Positions 34,401 to 42,877 of a DNA stretch of 64,000 nt are shown here, in pieces (the first letter of the stretch is position 1; each line of letters begins with the position of its first letter). Below the pieces are notes generated by a model. The model worked only from the letters and a program-made list of their open reading frames with translations. It made no database searches and was not told the DNA's origin. The DNA is from J051 sp040289295. GTDB lineage: Bacteria; Armatimonadota; Fimbriimonadia; Fimbriimonadales; ATM1. The stretch covers positions 54,421-118,420 of the forward strand of contig PSLA01000002.1 of the NCBI GenBank assembly GCA_040289295.1, in the 5' to 3' direction. A program made the translations under genes and the position numbers.

Positions 34401-34875
34401 TCCTCTCTGCCTCACCTGTCTCCGGGTTGACGAACCAGTGCCCCTGCGGAGGCCCTTCGATTCCGTAGGCGAAGTGCAGGCCGGTATTGAACCATTGCGG
34501 GCTGTTCGGCGCGCCAATCTGTTTGGCAAGCATGTAGCAAAGCTCATCATAGAATGCTTGCGCATCCTCCTCGCTATCGAAGTACCCGTACCTCTCGCCC
34601 CAATACCTCCATGTCCCGGCCAGGCGATGGAAGACCTGCCTGGCGTCCGTCTCATGGCCCTCCTTGCTGTCCTGCCGTGGCACGCCCGCCTTGCGGAAGT
34701 ACTTCTGCGCGAGGATGTCCGTCGCCACTTGGGACCACTCCTTCGGCACCATCACCCCTTCCATCTCGAACACCAGACTCCCGTCCGGGTTGCGAATCTC
34801 GGACCGCCGGGCCTCGAACTCGATCGCCTCGTATGGCCCTCCCTGTTTGGTTGTATAGTATCGATGTATCTTCAT
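31405..34875 (-). CDS. nrdJ: Vitamin B12-dependent (class II) ribonucleotide reductase
   Basis: Adenosylcobalamin-dependent reductase that makes deoxyribonucleotides with or without oxygen. The 1156-residue protein has typical NrdJ blocks: FKYGSGVGSNFSDIRAEGE, NLASLNLVRFYN, PTGTIGLVMDCDTTGIEPD, FKKLAGGGYFKIIN and a C-terminal zinc-ribbon with redox cysteines (CAECGQFTLVRNGTCLKCVSCG). The start ATG at 34875 (MKIHRYYTTKQGG) has AAGGAG 11 nt upstream. An in-frame extension to 35133 would overlap nrdR and is not conserved in character. It follows nrdR by 16 bp. The cell must make or import cobalamin. The 3' end overlaps the helicase gene by 32 bp. Confidence 0.97.
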   Translation of the reverse strand: MKIHRYYTTKQGGPYEAIEFEARRSEIRNPDGSLVFEMEGVMVPKEWSQVATDILAQKYFRKAGVPRQDSKEGHETDARQVFHRLAGTWRYWGERYGYFDSEEDAQAFYDELCYMLAKQIGAPNSPQWFNTGLHFAYGIEGPPQGHWFVNPETGEAERSKNAYERPQPHACFILSVKDDLVNEGGIMDLWMREARIFKYGSGVGSNFSDIRAEGEPLSGGGKSSGLMSFLRIGDRSAGAIKSGGTTRRAAKMVVLDIDHPDIETFINWKVIEEQKVAALVAGSRLLNRHLNNIMKAAHEWPNEQERFDAERNERLREAIALAKAAEIPINYIQRVIQLAQNGYASIHVPVYDNDWNGEAYMTVSGQNANNSVRVTNEFMEAVEQGKEWVLTWRTGGVAKTVDARDLMDQISYAAWSCADPGMQFDTTINEWHTCPNSGRIRASNPCSEYMFLDDTACNLASLNLVRFYNDETGEFDTEGYRHAIRLWTIVLEISVLMAQFPSKRIAELSYEFRTLGLGYANMGALLMRMAIPYDSERGRAIIGALTAILGGESYATSAEMARELGPFPGYKKNANEMLRVIRNHRRAAYGGGETTYEGLSIAPVVIDPDECPTDLLKAAREAWDRALQLGEAHGYRNAQVTVLAPTGTIGLVMDCDTTGIEPDFALVKFKKLAGGGYFKIINQSVPVALRRLGYSAEQIEDIVQYCVGRGTLEGSPAITHDDLRERGFTEQAIAKAEAALESAFDIRFAFNHHILGEEFCTEKLGFSKQQMSDWGFDMLRALGFSEDEIEEANAYVCGTMTVEGAPHLKLEHYKVFQCANRCGKYGKRFISAEGHIRAMAAAQPFLSGAISKTINLPNSATVEDVREGYLLSWRLGLKANALYRDGSKLSQPLSTAADEAARVLEAIPAADTQVGKAMQKLVYRYIAKRHLLPSRRRGYTQKARVGGHKVYLRTGEYEDGSLGEIFIDMHREGAAFRSLMNCFAIAISLGLQYGVPLEEFVDAFVFTRFEPNGVVQGNDNIKMATSVIDYIFRELAVTYLGRTDFVQVTHEDLRSDTIGGPEFTEEEVMGEEFSDIRVPGRTREDHTSAGFVGAKQASLQPVLEPVSVGGDLAETIRRARLQGYEGDPCAECGQFTLVRNGTCLKCVSCGATSGCS

Positions 34876-34891
34876 TCCTTTGATGTCTCCT

Positions 34892-35380
34892 TCAGTCCAT
34901 GGCTTTCGTTGCTTTGGACGCCCCTCTCTTTCTGGCTCGCACGCGGGAAACCCAAGCGCCAAACTCCTCAGGGTCGTCGAACTCGTGATACACGCTTGCG
35001 AAGCGTACGTACGCAACTGGGTCGATCTCGTGCAACGCGTCGAGCACCAATTCGCCCAACACCGCCGACGAAACCTCAGAGCCCGACCGCTCCGAAAGCT
35101 CCCGCTCGATCTCTTCTGCGGCGGAGCGTACAACCGCGGTCGGAACAGGCCGCTTGCGGCACGCTATCGCCATGCTCGCCACCAACTTTTCGACGTCGAA
35201 CGCCTCGCGCCTGCCGTCCTTCTTCACCACCACAACAGGCTTTCTCTCCACCTGCTCGAACGTGGTGTACCGGCGCTCGCAACCCAGGCACTCCCGACGG
35301 CGACGGATGGCGTCCCCGTCTCGAACCGGGCGGCTCTCCAGGACTCGGTCCTCGTAATATCCACAGAAGGGGCAGCGCAT
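34892..35380 (-). CDS. nrdR: Transcriptional regulator NrdR
   Basis: Zinc-ribbon plus ATP-cone repressor of ribonucleotide reductase genes. It starts MRCPFCGYYEDRVLESR with zinc ligands Cys3, Cys6, Cys31 and Cys34 (ECLGCERRYTTFE). The ATP-cone follows (VVKKDGRREAFDVEKL). The 162-residue length is normal. ATG at 35380 has GGAGG 10 nt upstream and is preferred to 35449. It is the first gene of the nrdR-nrdJ operon, so it should regulate itself and the reductase in response to dATP/ATP. A palindrome overlaps its promoter (35443-35468). Confidence 0.97.
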   Translation of the reverse strand: MRCPFCGYYEDRVLESRPVRDGDAIRRRRECLGCERRYTTFEQVERKPVVVVKKDGRREAFDVEKLVASMAIACRKRPVPTAVVRSAAEEIERELSERSGSEVSSAVLGELVLDALHEIDPVAYVRFASVYHEFDDPEEFGAWVSRVRARKRGASKATKAMD

Positions 35381-35439
35381 CGTTTCTTGGCCTCCAAATC
35401 CCTTAAGACGATCCAACGGCAGATTTAGCGTCAACCTTA

Positions 35440-35468
35440 ATTTTGACACGCCATATCTGTGGTGTCAA
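35440..35468 (-). promoter_or_regulatory. nrdR-nrdJ promoter with overlapping inverted repeat
   Basis: On the minus strand a perfect -35 TTGACA (35468-35463), 17-bp spacer and -10-like CAAAAT (35445-35440) are seen. The same DNA holds the inverted repeat TTGACAC-(12)-GTGTCAA (35443-35468). NrdR boxes also carry ACAC...GTGT ends but with an 8-bp centre; here the centre is 12 bp, so the match is not exact. An operator for NrdR or another dimeric repressor is likely. Confidence 0.55.
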
Positions 35469-35522
35469 GACCCATGAACTGCTTCTTTCTCCAAGAGGCG
35501 CTCATCAGGAGCCAACTCGCCC

Positions 35523-35539
35523 CCAGGGTTTAACCCTGG
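35523..35539. repeat. Short perfect palindrome
   Basis: CCAGGGTT and AACCCTGG flank a single T, beside the stop codon of the oxidoreductase remnant and followed on the plus strand by TTTAAAG. It may be a remnant terminator or a chance site. Confidence 0.4.
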
Positions 35540-35540
35540 T

Positions 35541-35819
35541 TTAAAGATGACCACCCTCGGCGCACTGGATCATGCCGGGGTGGATCTCGAACGCCTTCTC
35601 GGAGGGCTTAAGGCTCTGAAATGTTGGCACGAAGAAACTCGATGCCCCGCCTACCAAGCCGTTCTCAGGAGCCACCCGCGTCTTCGCCCCACCCACGACG
35701 AAGTCGTCGCTCCTGTCCACCACGATGGCAGAGGTGTCACTTGGTAGAAGTCTACGAACCTCGCTAGCCGCCGCCAACCCACCGAATCCGCCGCCAAGAA
35801 TCAAGACCGTCTGCGCCAC
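35541..35819 (-). pseudogene. N-terminal remnant of a FAD/NAD(P)-dependent oxidoreductase
   Basis: The 92-residue frame begins VAQTVLILGGGFGGLAAASE, a classic FAD-binding GxGxxG Rossmann start of the NDH-2 / sulfide:quinone reductase family, and continues VVDRSDDFVVGGAKTRV. After about 65 residues the similarity to that family is lost, and a stop follows within 30 codons. Real members have about 400 residues, so only the beginning survives. It lies between the nrd promoter and tRNA-Pro in a region with other remnants. Confidence 0.6.
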
Positions 35820-35898
35820 AATGATGAAGTTACCCTTGTGGCTGCACGCAAGGCGCGTTCCTCCGGCCATAGCCTGCGGCAGGTACACTCACACTCGC

Positions 35899-35976
35899 CG
35901 GGGCGTAGCGCAGCCTGGTTAGCGCGCCTGCTTTGGGAGCAGGAGGTCGCGAGTTCGAATCTCGCCGCCCCGACCA
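35899..35976 (+). tRNA. tRNA-Pro (anticodon TGG)
   Basis: Acceptor CGGGGCG pairs with CGCCCCG, the anticodon stem and loop read CCTGC-TTTGGGA-GCAGG with anticodon TGG, and the T-loop is TTCGAAT. The discriminator A and CCA are encoded (35973-35976). A TACACT box lies 9 nt before the 5' end. It decodes CCN, mainly CCA and CCG. Confidence 0.97.
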
Positions 35977-36001
35977 CCCTCCTTTCGGGTACGCTTATAG
36001 A

Positions 36002-37693
36002 ATGGCACGGCTCCTCTCCGCGCTGTTATGCATTATCCTGTGCTCAACGGCGATGACGCAACAGGCAAAGGTGCGCGGGATGTGGGTGGACGCGTTCCAC
36101 GAGGGAATCAAGTCTCCGATACAGGTCCGCGAACTGATACAGCGGGCGAAGCGCGCAGGCGTGAACGCGCTCTTTATCCAAGTGCGCAGCCGCGCCCAGA
36201 CGTATCACAACAGCGCTTACGAGCACCGCGCGCTTGATGCATTCCCTTTCTTCGACGGGCTGGCCGCGGTAATTCGGGAAGCGCACGCCTGTGACCCACC
36301 CATCCAAGTGCACGCTTGGCTGAACGCCCACCCACTCTGGTCCGAATCTGCTCCACCGGTTTGGGAGGACCACATCCTCTATCGTCGCCCTGACTGGCTG
36401 ACGCAAGACCCCCACGGCAACCGCGGAACGCCCGTCGGATATGCGCTCGACTTCGGTCATCCGGAGGTTCAGGATTACCTAACGCGGCTTTACCTCGAGG
36501 TCGTGCGCAAGTACGACGTTGACGGGATCCACTTCGACTTCATTCGGTTCGGTGGTGCAGAGTGGGGATACAACGAGGTTAGCGTGGCGCGCTTTCTCTC
36601 ATCTCTGTCCGCCGAACAACGCGCCGGTGTGCTTGCGCGCGCCGAGCGCGCCTCCCTTCTGACTCAAGAAACGACACGCGGAAACCGTAATAACAGCTCA
36701 ACGCACGAGGTGTTCCCTGGCGCGAGCAGAGCGTCCGGCGCTACGAAGCCACACCCTGCAAGCGTGCCTACTCCCGACGACCCGCTGTTCAGCGATTGGC
36801 GGCGGAAGCAGGTTACCGACCTCGTCCGCCGAGTTACGTTGCTCGCGAAGGAATTGAAGCCGAACCTCATCGTCTCCGCTGCCGTCGTGCCTTGGGGCAA
36901 TGCGCCCGGCACCTTCGAAGAATCCGCCGCTTACCGTCGATGTTTCCAAGACTGGCGGGCGTGGGCGCGAGAGGGAATACTCGACATGCTCATTCCGATG
37001 CTCTACTTTCGCGAAAAGGAACATGGCGAGTGGTTTCGCAACTGGGTGAGATACTGCGCGCAACTCAAGGGCGGCCGAACGCGCATCATCGCCGGAATTG
37101 GAAACTGGCTGAACTCTCACGACGACACGTTGCAACAGGCTAAGCACGCCGACAGCCTGCTCGATGGCGTGTGCTTCTTTTCTTACGCAAGCACCAACCC
37201 AATGCCAGGGGCTGAGGCGGAGCTGTTCAACGAGAAGTTCTATGATCGCCTCAGAGAGCTTCCCTCCACCCCGCCGCCGCCCGGAAGCCCGCCTCCCGCG
37301 ATGAAGTACGGTTTTGTGCTCTATCCGAAGTTGTCAGACGCCCAAGAGCCGTTCTACGCCGCGCGGGCCGAGCGGCGGGAGAGAGAGGACCTCCTGGTGG
37401 GAAACCTGCCAACGGCTCGCACGCTCGCCGAGTCTCGGGAAATACGAAGCACCCACGTGATCATCGGGGTGGAAGTGCTCGCCTCAATCGGGGCGGCGGT
37501 GAGAGTTGGCGACGGACAAGGCGAGGCAACGCTCGAACTCGCTCAGTTGCCCACCCTTCCGCTGTTGCCACGGGACCGAATCGCTGCTACCGGAAAGTGG
37601 GCCGACGGTGTCTTCCGTGTTGAAACGCTGCACTGGCTTGGTGTGGCTCGACGCGACCCACTCCTGCTTGGCACGCCCCAGCGGCCGTGGTAA
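36002..37693 (+). CDS. Family 10 glycosylhydrolase-like exported protein (GHL10)
   Basis: Secreted TIM-barrel protein of the GHL10/DUF187 (YngK-like) family, 563 residues. A signal peptide MARLLSALLCIILCSTAMT is followed by KVRGMWVDAF, ALFIQVRSRAQTYHNSAYE, the barrel motif YALDFGHPEVQDYL and GIHFDFIRFGG, which carries conserved acidic residues, then DMLIPMLYFREK. The C-terminal 130 residues form a beta domain. These proteins are thought to act on envelope or extracellular glycans, but the substrate is unknown. ATG at 36002 is right after tRNA-Pro, with TACGCT 6 nt before it. Confidence 0.88.
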   Translation: MARLLSALLCIILCSTAMTQQAKVRGMWVDAFHEGIKSPIQVRELIQRAKRAGVNALFIQVRSRAQTYHNSAYEHRALDAFPFFDGLAAVIREAHACDPPIQVHAWLNAHPLWSESAPPVWEDHILYRRPDWLTQDPHGNRGTPVGYALDFGHPEVQDYLTRLYLEVVRKYDVDGIHFDFIRFGGAEWGYNEVSVARFLSSLSAEQRAGVLARAERASLLTQETTRGNRNNSSTHEVFPGASRASGATKPHPASVPTPDDPLFSDWRRKQVTDLVRRVTLLAKELKPNLIVSAAVVPWGNAPGTFEESAAYRRCFQDWRAWAREGILDMLIPMLYFREKEHGEWFRNWVRYCAQLKGGRTRIIAGIGNWLNSHDDTLQQAKHADSLLDGVCFFSYASTNPMPGAEAELFNEKFYDRLRELPSTPPPPGSPPPAMKYGFVLYPKLSDAQEPFYAARAERREREDLLVGNLPTARTLAESREIRSTHVIIGVEVLASIGAAVRVGDGQGEATLELAQLPTLPLLPRDRIAATGKWADGVFRVETLHWLGVARRDPLLLGTPQRPW

Positions 37694-37846
37694 ATGAACG
37701 AGGCTTACCGCTGGGACATCTAAGGATCGGGGTACTTCGTCAACGGAGGCTTGGGCGATGACTCATTTGAGTATTTCCGCGCTTGGCTGGTTGGCAGAGG
37801 ACGAGAGACTGTATCTCAATCTCTACGACAAGTATCGGTGAGCCCC
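37694..37846 (+). pseudogene. DUF4240 domain remnant
   Basis: The frame reads MNEAYRWDI, stop (TAA), GSGYFVNGGLGDDSFEYFRA, then WLVGRGRETVSQSL. This is the core of DUF4240, which in intact members reads AYRWDLWGAAYLINGG...DYFRGWL. A TAA replaces the conserved Trp and both ends are missing. Because the stop is TAA, not TGA, selenocysteine is not an explanation. It starts 1 bp after the GHL10 stop codon. Confidence 0.65.
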
Positions 37847-37930
37847 GTGTGGGTTCGTTCGCCAGCCCTACGAATCGGTCCGTGACACGCTGCTGCGCTG
37901 TCATCCGTATGGAACAGTAGAGACTGAACG

Positions 37931-38665
37931 ATGAGGAGAAACGCACGGAACGCGCCGACAATAACCCCGATGAACAAGCAGAGGGGCCTGTCCGTGTTCG
38001 AGGCTCTCGGCGTCGCCGCGGTCCTGGCTATCGCCGTGGTCGTGCTGTACCCCATCGTCCGTAGCGCCGCAGGAATCCGCTCGGGCGTTTCTACGGGCGG
38101 GACCATTGCCGCCGAGGGGGCAGGCGCTCAGGCGCCAAGCGACCGTTTGCCAATGCTTGCGTACATCGACTCGGCTGCGGAGGGTAACTTCTTCCTCTTC
38201 CGTCGGTTTCACTGGGGAGCCTTGACGCGGTCGTACCCGGAGGAAGTAGGCGTGTACGCCCGTGGCGGCGGTTTGCAAGTCTACAGAAACCCCTTCGAGG
38301 ACGTTTACCTTTGGACGATGTCGCCAAACACCGGCACGGAATTCCTCAACCCTCCTGGTACCTCCTACCGAACGCCACGCTCGGCTGAAGAGTCGCTGGT
38401 TCTGTTTGGTGAGGACGCACGTCTCGGCTTTACGACGTCAAGCGGTCGTCTCGGAACTGGCTTCGGCGTCGGTGCGGCGCCATACGGGTACTCGCAGCCT
38501 GGCATCTTCTCCCAACCCGGCATCTTCTCACAGCCCGACATCACATCTCAAGGCGGGGTAAATCAACCAGGGCTGGGCGGCAACAGTCTGCCACCGCAGT
38601 CGGGCACCGCGCGAGGAGCAGGCGCGCCTCTGTATCCACTGGGCGGAGCAGGGCTGGACTTCTAA
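37931..38665 (+). CDS. Pilin-like (type IV pseudopilin) protein
   Basis: A 244-residue protein whose N-terminus has the prepilin form: basic leader, then RG|LSVFEALGVAAVLAIAVVVL with the conserved Glu at +5 of the mature helix. The remainder is a polar domain and a Gly/Pro/Gln-rich tail with short repeats (SQPGIF twice, then SQPDIT). It probably is cleaved by prepilin peptidase and either joins a pilus or anchors in the inner membrane. The start ATG at 37931 is 7 nt after TAGAGA. ATG at 37970 gives a shorter leader. It could be a substrate of the PilC-like platform at 16-19 kb. Confidence 0.75.
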   Translation: MRRNARNAPTITPMNKQRGLSVFEALGVAAVLAIAVVVLYPIVRSAAGIRSGVSTGGTIAAEGAGAQAPSDRLPMLAYIDSAAEGNFFLFRRFHWGALTRSYPEEVGVYARGGGLQVYRNPFEDVYLWTMSPNTGTEFLNPPGTSYRTPRSAEESLVLFGEDARLGFTTSSGRLGTGFGVGAAPYGYSQPGIFSQPGIFSQPDITSQGGVNQPGLGGNSLPPQSGTARGAGAPLYPLGGAGLDF

Positions 38666-38696
38666 AAGCACATCCGGGTAAACTGTCGCTTAGCGG

Positions 38697-38771
<75 letters not shown>

Positions 38772-38782
38772 GCTTCTTCTAA

Positions 38783-38911
38783 CTACCCGCCTCCACCTGA
38801 CTCAGCTTTGCGCGCCATGGCGAGTTGTTCACGCTGCCAAGCCCGCTCCGGATGTTCGATCATCCAGATCTGCTTGCGTATCACATAGTTCTCCCTGTCG
38901 AGCGCGAGCAT
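38783..38911 (-). pseudogene. Unidentified short ORF, probably a gene remnant
   Basis: From ATG at 38911 the frame reads MLALDRENYVIRKQIWMIEH and continues PERAWQREQLAMARKAESGG to a TAG. Upstream the same frame stays open with protein-like sequence (KALTKSAAAQFALG), but no start is evident before a TGA. Composition looks coding, yet the piece is too short for a domain. It may be the C-terminal end of a lost gene or a real small protein; I do not recognise the family. Confidence 0.3.
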
Positions 38912-39059
38912 GCAGCTTCCAAGGGCAAACTGAGCAGCTGCTGACTTGGTAAGGGCTTTGGCGGCGCGAGCACACCTGAAACGACTAGAAGAGTTCCAAT
39001 CATGTCCTCATAACGCTTGGGGCGACCGTGAGGTTCCGAGTATACTGTGATTTGCAACA

Positions 39060-40001
39060 ATGGGCTCCGCTCGCGAGACCGATATCACCCGACGTAAGCG
39101 CCTCGCAGCAGGCGTATCGGTCTTGTCTAACGTGCTGCTCACGGTGAGTAAGTTTGCGGCGTTCTTACTTTCCGGCTCCGTGTCGGCATTGACCGAGGCT
39201 CTGCACAGCGTCGGCGACATCGTCGCAAGCGTGCTTTCCTATGCTGGCGTGCGGGTTGGCGACGCCCCTGCTGACCAGGAGCATCCATACGGACACGGAA
39301 AAGTGGAGTCGTTTGCCGGCCTCGCCGAGGCCCTGTTGCTCGTAGGCGCGGGGCTCTATGTCGGCTACGTAGCCATCGCTCGTATGCTGAACCCACAGCC
39401 GATTCTCGTAGACGTCGCACTCGCGATCATCTCCGCAGCTGCGGTCTGGAACCTATTCGTGAGCCGTTATATCCAGCGCGTCGCCGAACAAACGGACAGC
39501 GAAGCGCTACGGGCAAACGCATTCCATCTGACGGCGGACGTCTATACGAGCGTAGGGGTGCTCGCCGCGCTCCTGTTGGTTCGCTTCACGGGTAACCCGA
39601 TCTTCGACCCACTGATCGCGCTCGCCCTGACAGCGTGGATTCTTGTAAGTGGCGGACGGATTGCACTTCGAACGTACCAAACGCTTATCGATATGCGCTT
39701 GCCACAGCATGAGGTTGACGCAATTATCGAAGTCCTGCGTCGCCATCCGGCAGTGCTTGGCTATCATCAACTGCGCACGCGCAAAGCTGGGTCACAGCGA
39801 CATGTTGACGCGCATATCCTGGTTGAAGATGCGCTCAGCCTAGTCGACGCGCATGCGATTACCGAGGAAGTTGAAGACCTAATCCGAGCAGAACTCCCAA
39901 ATGTCGTCATCAGCTTACACACCGAGCCATACCGCCAAGAGGCCGCTCACCGTAAACATGAGCACGGTGATCAGATCGACACAACGTGTTCCGACAGATG
40001 A
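39060..40001 (+). CDS. Cation diffusion facilitator family transporter
   Basis: Inner-membrane Zn/Fe/Mn efflux antiporter of 313 residues. Six membrane helices are visible, with metal-site motifs ALHSVGDIVASV in helix 2 and HLTADVYTSVG in helix 5. HPYGHGKVESFAGLAEA marks the loop after helix 2. The C-terminal cytoplasmic domain (RTRKAGSQRHVDAHILVE) has the dimerising ferredoxin-like fold, and the tail is His-rich. A TATACT box lies 13 nt before the ATG. It overlaps the AddB-like gene by 4 nt, an odd partner for a metal pump. Confidence 0.93.
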   Translation: MGSARETDITRRKRLAAGVSVLSNVLLTVSKFAAFLLSGSVSALTEALHSVGDIVASVLSYAGVRVGDAPADQEHPYGHGKVESFAGLAEALLLVGAGLYVGYVAIARMLNPQPILVDVALAIISAAAVWNLFVSRYIQRVAEQTDSEALRANAFHLTADVYTSVGVLAALLLVRFTGNPIFDPLIALALTAWILVSGGRIALRTYQTLIDMRLPQHEVDAIIEVLRRHPAVLGYHQLRTRKAGSQRHVDAHILVEDALSLVDAHAITEEVEDLIRAELPNVVISLHTEPYRQEAAHRKHEHGDQIDTTCSDR

Positions 40002-42877
40002 AGGGCGGAAACATCACAATCCTTCGTGCACTGCCCGGCTTCGAAGCGCAGAGACAGGCGGCGCAACAACTGCGCGGTAGATGCGGAGTCTCGATTACAT
40101 CAAGCCGTCACGAGGCCTTGCGACATTTGCGCGACTGGGTGTTTCAGAACGAGCAGTTCCATGCACGGTACCAGACAGGCGACGTGAGCATCGAGCTGGT
40201 GGGCGAGCTGGTTGGACGTCTTGCTTCCCATGCAGCGTTACCGCAGCGACGATCCGCCCCCCAGCTGTTTCAGGAGGCGTTGCTATCCGGGTGCGCTGAG
40301 ACAGTGGAGCGACTGACGACCTTCGGCGCCTCGGCGCACCTGCCAGGTTTTCACGCAGCGGCAGTGCACACGCTCCAGGAACTGCGTCACCATCGCGTCT
40401 CGCCTGGCGACCTGCCCACTGATGAGCGCCGAGCCGCCGACCTCGCCTGCCTCATCGACCAACTCGACAGGGAGTTGGAGCGTCATCGCCTCTCGACGCT
40501 TTCGCATCGCATTGAGAGACTGGTAGATACCGAGCCTTCGCTGCCGCAGGGGCTGTCGCACATCCTGTGGATCGGCGAAGACGAGTGGCCTCCGATCTTC
40601 ATCACACTCTTGGATTGGCTCGTGCGCGCTGGGTGTAAGGTCAGCGTCCTCACAGAAACGCACCCATTTGACGATCGCTTCTTTGTCGCCGAAGCGGCTC
40701 TACGAGATGCGTTTCCAGATGCAGCCATCAAGGCGACCAATGCCCCTGTGAGGCCCATCCATGCGGTGTTTGCCGCTGATCACGTTGCTGAAACGGCCGA
40801 CTCCTCGGTTGGCATCGTGGCGGCGGCGGATGAATTTGTCGAGGTGGAGCACGCCGTTCGTCATACTCGCTCGCGTTTGCGCCAGGGCGTCGCGCCTTCC
40901 GACGTCGTGCTGTTCGCGCCAAGCCTCGACGAGTACGGCCCCCTGCTGCACTCGACTTGCGTGCGATTGGGCGTGCCGGTCGAGATGGACTATCGGGCAG
41001 CGCTGCTGACGAATCCATTCGCTCGGTTCTGCAGTTGGGCGTTGTCGGCTGCGGTCAACGGCTCGCTCCACGCAGTCGCCGGATTATGCGACTCGCCATT
41101 CGCCGCCGTGCCGGTCGAGAATCGCAGCGAGGCGAAGCGCACGGTTCAGTCGCTCGCTTCTTCCGACGATCCGTGGGAGGCGTTGCGCTCGGGCGAAATC
41201 GGCGCACTACCGGGTTGGCTCGGCGAGTACGCAGCATGGAGGAACGCGGCGGGCTCCGGTGCGCGCACCATGACGGACTGGCTGAGCGCATTTCGCGATC
41301 TACTCGCCCACACACCTTGGCTGGACGAGAGCGCCTCCTCCGCACTCCACCGCAGGAACGAGGCTGCCGTAGATGCAATGCTGCGAAGCCTGGAAGCAGA
41401 GGCAATGGCGCTCGGTGGCCGGACGATGTCGCTCCACGAGTTCGCGCGGCGCGCACGTGCGCGTTGGCAAGCAACCGACTACGCGATCCGCATTCGAGAC
41501 CCGCAGGGCGTTCGCGTCACACAATCCGCGTGGGACATCGGGCCCGCGCGCGAAGTTATCGCACTCGCCATGACAGAGGGCCGAGTGCCAAAGAAGCGCA
41601 CGGAGGATCCACTTTTGCCCGATGCGCTGAGGAAGCGCGTTCTCTCGGCAACGCTGCCCGACAGTTACGCCGTCGCCGAGAGAAGCAGGCGAGAGTTCTA
41701 CAGACTGGTTACCTCGGCAAAAGACGTTACGCTGTACTATCCAGTTACGTTTGGCGAGGGCGATGAAATTCAATCTGTCTTTCTTACGGACCTGCAGCGC
41801 GCCCTCCGCGGCGTGCACGTTCGGACAGTGGGATTTGAGAAGCGGTTTCCGCTACCCTCGGATGAGGATGACCCACTTGAGCAGGTCGCGTGCGCCGCGT
41901 GGCACGGCGTGAAGCCACCGACTCCAGAGGCGCAAGCGATGCTCGAATCGCTCGCGGAGGAAGTCCACCGTTGCGACGACACAACCATCGTGAGCCCATC
42001 TCTTCAAGAGGAGATCTCTCGAATCCAGCAGCCGCTTCGGCTGAGCCATATTCGGGCTGCCGAACTGTGCTCTTTCCAGTTTCTAACGCTGTCGCACCTA
42101 CGCCTTCGCAACCAGGGTGAGCACGCAATCTGGCGCGCGGCGGCAAGAACGATCCGCAACACCGACCTGCTCGGAGACGTTGACTATCTTCGCGAGAGGC
42201 TTCACGCGCAGTTCCGCAGTGAGCTGGACGCACAGCGCGCATTCACCTCAGAGAGCGAGTTGCGCGTTCTCGAACTGGCGGTCCCAACCGTGCTAGATCT
42301 ATTTTGCGAAGTGGAGCGGGCGGCTCGCGAGAGGTGGAAGATTCGACCGATTCGACAGAACGCGCGCCTCGGCGAAACCAACCTGCGCGACACCATACCG
42401 CACCGTGGCGCCAACATCAAGCTGGACGATACCATTGACGTCGTCTATGAGCGCGATGGCAAGCACGTGCCATTGCGTTTTGGGTTTGTGCCGAGTAGAC
42501 AGGAGGATCTGCAAGACTTCGAACTGCGCGCGTCGTTGCTTGCACTGCTGCAACCGAAGGGGCTACGTGCCGTGCTCTTCCACGACGTTACCAGCGGTGA
42601 GCGCATGGCGTTCTACCAGCGCGAGAGACCCAACGAGAACCTCTTTCCAAGCAGCGCGAACGAAAACTTGAGAACGCACACGACGGGTCGGGACGGAGAC
42701 CGCCTGAGTATCGTGGAGTTTCTCGAAGAGACGGCGGCAAGAGTTCGTGACGCATTCGATAAGATAAGCTGGGGTAGGATTCACCCTGAACCCGGCATCC
42801 ATTGCGAGCGTTGCAGCTTCGATGACCTGTGCAGGAGGCAGGACCTAGGGCCAAGGGCCGTGGGGGTTCAGGAGTGA
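39998..42877 (+). CDS. AddB-like protein with degenerate ATPase and nuclease sites
   Basis: A 959-residue protein placed directly before an AddA-like helicase, as addB is. The C-terminus keeps the AddB iron-sulfur cysteine pattern: one Cys in AAELCSFQFL and three in HCERCSFDDLCR. However, the N-terminal P-loop expected in AddB is absent (ILRALPGFEAQRQ). The PD-(D/E)xK nuclease centre, normally a DYKTG strand, reads PLRFGFVPSRQED, with no catalytic Lys. It may therefore act as a structural partner in end resection. ATG at 39998 overlaps the upstream stop by ATGA. Confidence 0.78.
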   Translation: MKGGNITILRALPGFEAQRQAAQQLRGRCGVSITSSRHEALRHLRDWVFQNEQFHARYQTGDVSIELVGELVGRLASHAALPQRRSAPQLFQEALLSGCAETVERLTTFGASAHLPGFHAAAVHTLQELRHHRVSPGDLPTDERRAADLACLIDQLDRELERHRLSTLSHRIERLVDTEPSLPQGLSHILWIGEDEWPPIFITLLDWLVRAGCKVSVLTETHPFDDRFFVAEAALRDAFPDAAIKATNAPVRPIHAVFAADHVAETADSSVGIVAAADEFVEVEHAVRHTRSRLRQGVAPSDVVLFAPSLDEYGPLLHSTCVRLGVPVEMDYRAALLTNPFARFCSWALSAAVNGSLHAVAGLCDSPFAAVPVENRSEAKRTVQSLASSDDPWEALRSGEIGALPGWLGEYAAWRNAAGSGARTMTDWLSAFRDLLAHTPWLDESASSALHRRNEAAVDAMLRSLEAEAMALGGRTMSLHEFARRARARWQATDYAIRIRDPQGVRVTQSAWDIGPAREVIALAMTEGRVPKKRTEDPLLPDALRKRVLSATLPDSYAVAERSRREFYRLVTSAKDVTLYYPVTFGEGDEIQSVFLTDLQRALRGVHVRTVGFEKRFPLPSDEDDPLEQVACAAWHGVKPPTPEAQAMLESLAEEVHRCDDTTIVSPSLQEEISRIQQPLRLSHIRAAELCSFQFLTLSHLRLRNQGEHAIWRAAARTIRNTDLLGDVDYLRERLHAQFRSELDAQRAFTSESELRVLELAVPTVLDLFCEVERAARERWKIRPIRQNARLGETNLRDTIPHRGANIKLDDTIDVVYERDGKHVPLRFGFVPSRQEDLQDFELRASLLALLQPKGLRAVLFHDVTSGERMAFYQRERPNENLFPSSANENLRTHTTGRDGDRLSIVEFLEETAARVRDAFDKISWGRIHPEPGIHCERCSFDDLCRRQDLGPRAVGVQE

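Noticed and set aside
31405..35133. Longer NrdJ reading frame beginning at 35133
   Set aside because: The first 86 residues are Arg/Ser-rich, overlap nrdR antiparallel-free in another frame, and lack NrdJ similarity. ATG at 34875 has a good ribosome site.
37715..37726. Second possible Sec codon in the DUF4240 fragment
   Set aside because: The in-frame stop is TAA, which selenocysteine insertion cannot use, and both ends of the domain are missing. A pseudogene explains it.
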